From NCBI GenBank assembly GCA_963575675.1, contig CAUYUA010000004.1:1-12213 (forward strand): 12,213 bases of DNA. The letters run 5' to 3'. Every line of letters starts with the position of its first letter. Position 1 is the first letter of the stretch. The notes below the pieces were generated by a model, which was not told the origin of the DNA, made no database searches, and saw only the letters and a list, made by a program, of their open reading frames with translations. The translations under genes and the position numbers were made by a program. The DNA comes from CAUYUA01 sp963575675 (GTDB lineage Bacteria; Pseudomonadota; Alphaproteobacteria; Azospirillales; Azospirillaceae). This document shows positions 7,010-12,213 of the stretch, in pieces.

Positions 7010-7231
7010 GAAAGCTCCTTTTATTCGCGAAGCAATCCTCCTCTGGAAGGATTTATTTTTACAGCTATTCCCCCTTACAACTGTTTCCTTTTATAATTAC
7101 TCACTCTTTCTGGTGGGTCTATAGCGACCGCACACAAATAAAATGCCGAACAATTCCACAAGAAGGTCGCTTCGCAAATAAGGGGGGCTTTCGTCCTGAG
7201 ACTGAACGACTGGGAACACAGTCCCCAGCCC
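7010..7231. repeat. Decayed copy of the intergenic inverted-repeat element
   Basis: The left remnant (7010-7050) matches the inner half of the element's arm: GAAAGC, TTATTCGCGAAGC, then CCTCTGGAA. The right remnant (7151-7231) matches the reverse complement: AATTCCA, GGTCGCTTCGC, AATAAGGGGGGCTTTCG, then the small outer hairpin. The outer part of the left arm is missing and the G/C hairpin has lost its 3' half, so this copy is much older or eroded. It lies between the hybrid kinase stop (7260) and the sigma start (6965), both on the minus strand. Confidence 0.75.
7210..7228 (-). terminator. Small hairpin past the hybrid kinase gene
   Basis: On the minus strand this reads CTGGGGACTGTGTTCCCAG, a 7-bp stem including one G-T pair with a CTGTG loop. 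It begins 32 bp after the hybrid kinase stop codon. It corresponds to the outer small hairpin of the repeat element. It has no good U-tract, so its terminator role is tentative. Confidence 0.35.
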
Positions 7232-7259
7232 CTATCGAATAAAATACTTCTTCCCTGTT

Positions 7260-10200
7260 TCAGCGCCCCACAATAAACGCCTCCACTTTTTGAAACTCAT
7301 CACGTAGTTGATCAATCATAACCTGAATTCGTTCGGTTTTTCCCTCAATCGTCATCATTTCAATTGCACGACCAATCTCCGCCAACATCCTTGCCCCAAC
7401 AGTCGATGAGGACCCCGCAATTTTATGGCTGTTTCTCCGAACACTCTCCCAGTCGCCTATCTGAAACGATTTTATTAAATCTTGCTGCAACCGACGATTA
7501 GAGATTAAAAACTCATCCAAAAGATTATTAATCAATCCCTGTTCATGTCCAAACAACTCCGACAACACCCTCAAATCAATCGGAGTAAATTTGTTGTAAT
7601 TATCAGAGCATGATATTGATTTTTCATCAACAACACGACCGTTTGCTGATTTCGGCAAATATTTTTCCAATATATTCTTCAAACTAAGGATAGTGATCGG
7701 TTTCGGCAAAGAATCATTCATTCCGGTTTCTTGGCAACGTCTAACCTCATCAACCATAGCGTTGGCTGTGATCGCAATAATCGGAATCGTCCGAATTTTT
7801 TCCGCATTTTTTTCTTCCAGACGAATCGCTCGCGCCAATTCCAGACCATCCATTTCAGGCATTTGACAATCACTCAACACCAAAGCGTAACGACCTGTAC
7901 GCCACGCTCTCAACGCTTTGCGCCCATCCTCCACCACTTCAGCGGCATATCCCAACAAAGAAAGCTGCGCCAGAATGACTTGGCGATTCACCGGATGGTC
8001 TTCGGCGACCAAAATCAACCTTTTAGAGCGCAACGCCTCTTCAATGGTTTCTCCGACAACGGGCTTCGAAGACGAAGCGCTTACCAACGTGGAATTATGA
8101 ACTCCATATTTCTGAAGCGGGTCTCCAGCGCCGATTTTTCCGATTACCGTTTCCGGCGCCATCCCGGCTTTTGAAGCGCGAATGGCGTCCGCCACAGTTC
8201 GAATCAAATGGAGACGCCTAATCGGCTCAGGCTCGACTATGATCGAGGCCAAACCAAGAGAATCTTTTACTTTTAAATCTTTATTTCCAATATCTTTCGT
8301 AAGCAAGTCTTTGGCGGACGTTTGCCCACCGACTAAAATAGTCGGCACTTGAGGAATTTTATATTTATGACGCAAAACCAACCAAGCTTTAACATAATCA
8401 GAACCCGTCACCACCACAACATCGTAAGGCCCGACAAGCGGAACGCCTCCCGCCGGCGTAACGTGATGATTCAAATGGTGAGATTCCACATGCGACCACG
8501 CATCAGGAATCGGAGTGATCACTGCAATCTCTGCGCCCGCCGCCTCTAGATAACATTTCAGGATTTCGCGCCGAATCGAATTGTCGGCCACCAAGAGAAT
8601 CCTTTTAAACGCCAAAACATGCTTTTCTTCTTCTTGGACGTTGCCCGCCGTTTGGATCGGAGCTATATCGAGTCGCACTTGAAATCGAAATGTCGAGCCA
8701 CGCTTAAGTTCGCTTTCCACCGAAATCGCGCCGCCCATAATCTCGGCGATTCGCCGACAAATCGACAATCCAAGCCCCGTGCCGCCGAATCGTCGGGTGG
8801 TGGACGCTTCCGCTTGCGTAAAAGGTTGAAACAATCGTTCTTGAGCTTCTTTAGAAATACCGACTCCGGTGTCGCTGACGGAAAAAATTAGCGCCACTTT
8901 GCCTTTTTCTTGCGATTCTCCCGCCTCTAAATCAGCGCGTAAAGTCACTGCTCCCGTCTCGGTAAATTTTATGGCGTTTCCAGCAATATTGAATAAAACT
9001 TGCCGTAAACGCACCGGATCACCCAAAAGATCGACGGGAATCAACGGATCAACAAAAACGTGAAACGCCAATCCTTTTTTTATGGCGTTCGACGCCAAAG
9101 TCTCCGCCACGCCTTCAATCACAGAAGGCAAATTCAAAGCGACATGCTCCAAATCCATGCGCCCAGCCTCGATTTTGGAAAAATCAAGGATGTCATTAAT
9201 GATCGTCAATAAGCTGGAAGCCGACTCGCGCACCACCGACACGCGCTGACGCTGTTCCGGCGTCAAAGGAGTGTGCTCCAACAGCTCCAACATCCCCTGA
9301 ATACCGTTCATCGGCGTGCGAATCTCATGACTCATCGTAGCCAAGAACATCGATTTCGCTCGATTGGCTGATTCGGCCTCGGCCCGCGCCGACTCGGCAA
9401 TTCGATTGGCCTCGATCAAATCACGGGTGCGCTCTTCGACTTGAGCCTCTAAATTTCGGTTCAACGAAGAAAGTTTTTCATAAAGATAAACATTGTCAAA
9501 CCCAACCGCCACGCGATTGGAAAAAATATCCAAAATGCGCCGTTCATCCGCGCTCTTGACGATCGGAGAACACATGTAAACAGCGGTAACAGGAAAATTT
9601 GTTGAACGAAACAAAAGAATCGGCGTTTCCGAATCATAGTCATCGCACCGAGACGACAAACACGCGCACAGGTGAGCCACAACCTCCGGCGAAAAGTGAT
9701 CCGCGACAGACTGCTCCGCCAAATCAGAAAAACGACCGCTTCCAGCAAGAATTCTTAATTCATTATTTTCGACAACTTGAAAAGAACGGCTTCCATCATG
9801 ATCATCGGATATCGTCATCGCTCCGGCCACGGCAAGCGCCGTCGCCGAGCCGCACAAAAAGAAATCAGGATTGCCGGTAAGCAAATCCTTCAAACGCTGC
9901 ATCGTCTCCTGAATAAAATCCGCAAGGTAACGCTTATCAAACAAAGACGACGAAGCCGCCAAGATTTTTTCCAGATTTTTCCGATTCCGCTCGATCAACA
10001 AAATATCTTGATAACTCCGCAAAGCGGCAACCACAGAACTAAACAATTTCTGAGCCGTCAACTCCACCTTCGACTTGTAATCATTAATATCATAATTCAA
10101 GATAACATCGCGCTCAGGCGCTTGTCCGGGTTGTCCGGTGCGTAAAATAATCCTTACTTTATGATTATCCAGTTCGTGGCGAATCGTGTGGACCAAACGC

Positions 10201-10517
10201 AATCCCGCATCATCCGATTCCATCACCACGTCGAGCAAAATTACCGCGACGTCAGGGAATTTTACTAAAATTTTACGCGCCTCAATCGCCGTAGACGCGC
10301 TGATAAAATGCACAGGCCGACCGCCAAAAGAAAAACCACGCAACACCATGCGCGTGGCGGCGTGAACCGCTTCGTCGTCATCCACAATCAAAATCAGCCA
10401 TCCGCTCTCTTCCAAAGAACGGACTTCCGACGAATCGGCGCTTTTTTCCTTTCCTTTGCGCACAGTCAATAAAGGCGACGGCTCCTCTTCATCCACAAAC
10501 AAGAAATCATCGCCCAT
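7260..10517 (-). CDS. Soluble hybrid histidine kinase: REC-DUF3369-HisKA-HATPase-REC-like-REC-Hpt
   Basis: This is a 1085-residue cytoplasmic phosphorelay protein with no membrane segment. An N-terminal receiver is at 40-168 (acidic D46-D48, acceptor D96, K148). A DUF3369-type sensory domain is at about 175-345 and a coiled coil at about 345-390. HisKA has its acceptor at H397 (MSHEIRTPMNG). The ATPase domain is at about 500-615 (N514, DTGVGI from D549, GGTGLGLS 578-585). A degenerate receiver-like segment is at about 636-780. A full receiver is at about 832-952 (E839/D840, acceptor D883, K939), and an Hpt domain ends the protein with H1031 (NSHKIAGSSSTVGA). All catalytic residues needed for an internal His-Asp-His relay are present, and the first receiver probably serves as the input. 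The start at 10517 has AGGAG (10529-10525) with 7-nt spacing. No cognate response regulator with an output domain is nearby, so Hpt must pass phosphate to an unlinked protein. Confidence 0.95.
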   Translation of the reverse strand: MGDDFLFVDEEEPSPLLTVRKGKEKSADSSEVRSLEESGWLILIVDDDEAVHAATRMVLRGFSFGGRPVHFISASTAIEARKILVKFPDVAVILLDVVMESDDAGLRLVHTIRHELDNHKVRIILRTGQPGQAPERDVILNYDINDYKSKVELTAQKLFSSVVAALRSYQDILLIERNRKNLEKILAASSSLFDKRYLADFIQETMQRLKDLLTGNPDFFLCGSATALAVAGAMTISDDHDGSRSFQVVENNELRILAGSGRFSDLAEQSVADHFSPEVVAHLCACLSSRCDDYDSETPILLFRSTNFPVTAVYMCSPIVKSADERRILDIFSNRVAVGFDNVYLYEKLSSLNRNLEAQVEERTRDLIEANRIAESARAEAESANRAKSMFLATMSHEIRTPMNGIQGMLELLEHTPLTPEQRQRVSVVRESASSLLTIINDILDFSKIEAGRMDLEHVALNLPSVIEGVAETLASNAIKKGLAFHVFVDPLIPVDLLGDPVRLRQVLFNIAGNAIKFTETGAVTLRADLEAGESQEKGKVALIFSVSDTGVGISKEAQERLFQPFTQAEASTTRRFGGTGLGLSICRRIAEIMGGAISVESELKRGSTFRFQVRLDIAPIQTAGNVQEEEKHVLAFKRILLVADNSIRREILKCYLEAAGAEIAVITPIPDAWSHVESHHLNHHVTPAGGVPLVGPYDVVVVTGSDYVKAWLVLRHKYKIPQVPTILVGGQTSAKDLLTKDIGNKDLKVKDSLGLASIIVEPEPIRRLHLIRTVADAIRASKAGMAPETVIGKIGAGDPLQKYGVHNSTLVSASSSKPVVGETIEEALRSKRLILVAEDHPVNRQVILAQLSLLGYAAEVVEDGRKALRAWRTGRYALVLSDCQMPEMDGLELARAIRLEEKNAEKIRTIPIIAITANAMVDEVRRCQETGMNDSLPKPITILSLKNILEKYLPKSANGRVVDEKSISCSDNYNKFTPIDLRVLSELFGHEQGLINNLLDEFLISNRRLQQDLIKSFQIGDWESVRRNSHKIAGSSSTVGARMLAEIGRAIEMMTIEGKTERIQVMIDQLRDEFQKVEAFIVGR

Positions 10518-10690
10518 ACGATATCTCCTACGCCAAAATATTCTTTGTTACTTTTTTTATCTGGTTTAGGGCTTCCACTCTTAGAACCTGCTCGAAGAAT
10601 ATATCAATATTTTCAACAACTCCGGACAGGCCTCGTCTTCTTTAACGCTTCTCGATCTTATCAGCAGGCAATCACAAAGCGCCGCTTCAG

Positions 10691-10719
10691 AGCATACCGC
10701 ATTCGAAACTCAGCGTAAA
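10691..10719 (-). promoter_or_regulatory. Candidate promoter for the hybrid kinase gene
   Basis: On the minus strand, TTTACG (10719-10714) and TATGCT (10696-10691) are separated by exactly 17 nt, and each matches the sigma-70 consensus at 4 of 6 positions. The leader to the start codon would be about 165 nt. The pair of direct repeats at 10719-10736 abuts the -35 element, where an activator would bind. This is prediction only. Confidence 0.3.
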
Positions 10720-10736
10720 AAGCATCTTAAAGCATC
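10719..10736. repeat. AAAGCATC direct repeat with 10-bp period
   Basis: AAAGCATC occurs at 10719-10726 and again at 10729-10736, one helical turn apart. It adjoins the candidate -35 of the hybrid kinase promoter. The geometry suits a response-regulator half-site pair, but the motif is short and could be chance. Confidence 0.5.
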
Positions 10737-10753
10737 GTTCAAACATTCAGCAC

Positions 10754-10782
10754 TTGTCATTTTGTCACATCGCGTTCATAAT
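10754..10782 (+). promoter_or_regulatory. Candidate sigma-70 promoter for comM
   Basis: TTGTCA (10754-10759, 5 of 6) and CATAAT (10777-10782, 5 of 6) are separated by 17 nt. This is the best promoter-like pair noted in the window. TTGTCA is repeated at 10762-10767. Transcription would begin near 10789, giving a leader of about 290 nt before comM. The distance is long, so a closer undetected promoter is possible. Confidence 0.45.
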
Positions 10783-10795
10783 AATATTTATAAGC

Positions 10796-10807
10796 TCATT
10801 GCAATGA
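10796..10807. promoter_or_regulatory. Perfect 12-bp palindrome downstream of the candidate comM promoter
   Basis: TCATTGCAATGA is its own reverse complement. It lies about 7-18 nt after the predicted start point, where a repressor would block elongation or initiation. The neighbouring sequence repeats TGACAA/TTGTCA words on either side of the promoter. No regulator is identified. Confidence 0.35.
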
Positions 10808-11081
10808 CAATTCGATCAAAAAAATAGAGAGAAAAAACTAAATTAAAACGCTTCAAAAAACCGACGCGCGCCAAATCCAGATAAACCGATTCGTCCACAA
10901 TAAAAAAACAAATTCTCCCACGTCCTATTTTTTACCATATCCTATGATCTGTTTACTCTGTAACGATGATCGAATCACCCTCTCCCAAAAAAATCGATGA
11001 ACACAACTTAATGGAACGACACAGACCAATCCCTTCGCCTCGATAAATCACCTGAATCGCATTTTTTAAGGAGGTTTCAGC

Positions 11082-12213
11082 GTGGTCGCGCGAATCAGCA
11101 CGGCAGCGTTTCAAGGAATCGATGTGCTCGACATCGACGTGCAAGTGCAAATGTCAGGAGGTCTGGTCGCCTTCAACATCGTCGGATTGCCGGACAAAGC
11201 TGTGGGAGAAAGCCGAGAGCGCGTGCGCGGAGCGTTACACGCCCTTGGTCTGTCTCTTCCGCCCAAGAGAATCACTGTTAATATGGCGCCTGCCGACGTC
11301 ATCAAAGAAGGCAGTCATTTTGACTTGCCGATTGCCTTGGGACTATTGGTGACTATGGGCGTTTTGCCCTCTGACGCCATTCAACGCTATGCGGCGCTCG
11401 GCGAGCTGGCTCTGGACGGCGTTCTGACGCCGGTGGCCGGAATCCTCCCGGCGGCGATCAACGCCGCCGCACAAGGACGAGGCTTGATCTGCCCGGCGGC
11501 GTGCGGCGGCGAAGCGGCATGGGCGGGCGACATAGACGTGTTGGCGCCGCCGACGTTGCTGGCCTTAATCAATCACTTCAAGGGAACTCAGGTTCTGCGG
11601 CCGCCCGAGCCCCGTATGGAGGAATTGAAAAACATCGCCGTGCGTGATCTGCGCGACGTCAAAGGGCAAGAAACCGCCAAACGCGCTTTGGAAGTCGCCG
11701 CCAGCGGTGGACATAATTTACTGATGATCGGACCTCCCGGCTCGGGAAAATCGATGCTGGCTTCCTGTCTTCCGGGCTTATTGCCGCCTTTGGCTCCGTC
11801 CGAAGCTCTGGAAGTCTCGATGATTCACTCTGTCGCGGGTCTTTTGGCTGACGGTCGCTTATTGCGCCGTCGACCATTTCGCGATCCTCATCATTCCGCC
11901 TCTCTACCCGCTTTGGTCGGGGGAGGACAAAGGGCGCGGCCAGGAGAAATCTCTTTGGCGCATCAGGGCGTGTTGTTCCTCGATGAATTGCCGGAATTCC
12001 AAAGACAAACGCTGGAAGCGTTGCGCCAACCTCTGGAAACGGGACGTGTTATGGTCTCGCGCGCCAACCACCATGTTTCCTATCCTGCCCGCGTTCAACT
12101 GGTTGCGGCGATGAATCCTTGTCGTTGCGGACATCTGGGAGACGCTTCTCAAGCGTGCAGCCTCGCGCCGAAAGTTTCAGTCGTTCCGCCGCTTCAGTCA
12201 ACAAAGACCTCCC
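11082..12213 (+). CDS. comM: ComM/YifB family Mg-chelatase-like AAA+ ATPase, 3' end outside the window
   Basis: This is a AAA+ protein that in naturally competent bacteria acts as a hexameric branch-migration helicase, helping integrate incoming DNA. The GTG start at 11082 follows a strong AAGGAGG (11068-11074) with 7-nt spacing. The N-terminal ChlI-like domain (about 1-180) is recognisable from VARISTAAFQGIDVLDIDVQV, NIVGLPDKAVGESRERV and KEGSHFDLPIALG. Walker A is GPPGSGKS at residues 217-224. FRDPHHSAS follows, and Walker B is VLFLDELPEF with D301/E302. The cysteine-rich AMNPCRCGHLGD is present with C347 and C349. About 377 codons are visible of the roughly 500 usual. After APK (residue 364, to 12173) the expected C..DYQ..ISGPLLDRIDL pattern is not found in any frame, so the last 40 bases are suspect. 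Confidence 0.94.
   Translation, partial: MVARISTAAFQGIDVLDIDVQVQMSGGLVAFNIVGLPDKAVGESRERVRGALHALGLSLPPKRITVNMAPADVIKEGSHFDLPIALGLLVTMGVLPSDAIQRYAALGELALDGVLTPVAGILPAAINAAAQGRGLICPAACGGEAAWAGDIDVLAPPTLLALINHFKGTQVLRPPEPRMEELKNIAVRDLRDVKGQETAKRALEVAASGGHNLLMIGPPGSGKSMLASCLPGLLPPLAPSEALEVSMIHSVAGLLADGRLLRRRPFRDPHHSASLPALVGGGQRARPGEISLAHQGVLFLDELPEFQRQTLEALRQPLETGRVMVSRANHHVSYPARVQLVAAMNPCRCGHLGDASQACSLAPKVSVVPPLQSTKTS

Larger units (their letters stand above)
10518..11081. other. 564-bp divergent regulatory gap
   Basis: No credible gene is seen here. The gap separates the hybrid kinase (minus) from comM (plus) and is AT-rich on its comM side. It holds the candidate promoters, direct repeat and palindrome listed separately. 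The comM side leaves a leader of roughly 290 nt if the predicted promoter is right. An 18-codon frame at 10944-11000 lacks a ribosome site. Confidence 0.7.

Noticed and set aside
10944..11000. 18-codon leader open frame before comM
   Set aside because: It has no ribosome site and no attenuator-like hairpin; likely chance.
10953..11305. Minus-strand frames opposite the comM start
   Set aside because: They are antisense to the conserved ComM N-terminus and have no supporting features.
1..12213. CRISPR array, tRNA, rRNA or insertion-sequence transposase
   Set aside because: No regularly spaced repeats, cloverleaf sequence, ribosomal RNA motif or transposase reading frame was seen by eye on either strand.

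Overview
The window looks like a chromosomal segment from an alphaproteobacterium, or a close relative, of roughly 50% GC. This rests on protein texture only. RecJ, the dipeptide epimerase, the ECF sigma/anti-sigma pair, the REC-DUF3369 hybrid kinase and ComM all read like alphaproteobacterial family members. No rRNA, tRNA, CRISPR array or transposase gene was seen.

Layout from left to right: the edge of a repeat copy (1-63) and a 22-bp tandem duplication (121-164) follow the 3' end of recJ, which is on the minus strand (166-1980). A divergent intergenic region separates recJ from an enolase-superfamily dipeptide epimerase (2157-3146, plus). A 253-bp gene-free gap leads to a membrane histidine-kinase-like protein (3400-5253, plus). 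Its ATPase domain is intact, but the phospho-acceptor histidine is replaced by glutamine. A large inverted repeat (5256-5537) fills the space between the stop codons of this kinase and the convergent anti-sigma gene. The anti-sigma gene (5546-6382, minus) overlaps the end of an ECF sigma gene (6360-6965, minus). A decayed copy of the same repeat (7010-7231) separates the sigma gene from a 1085-residue soluble hybrid kinase (7260-10517, minus). A 564-bp regulatory gap then separates the hybrid kinase from comM (from 11082, plus), which runs off the window.

Functionally there are two housekeeping or recombination genes at the flanks (recJ, comM), one peptidoglycan-peptide or D-glutamate metabolism gene, and a central signalling block. 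That block holds a membrane pseudo-kinase, a sigma/membrane anti-sigma switch and a cytoplasmic phosphorelay. None of its proteins carries a classical DNA-binding response-regulator output, so the relay must act on proteins encoded elsewhere or on partners not obvious here. A link between the three signalling units is inferred from proximity only.

The most notable items are the His-to-Gln pseudo-kinase, the intergenic inverted-repeat family with conserved hairpins at gene 3' ends, the degenerate receiver inside the hybrid kinase, and the loss of expected ComM sequence in the last 40 bases.
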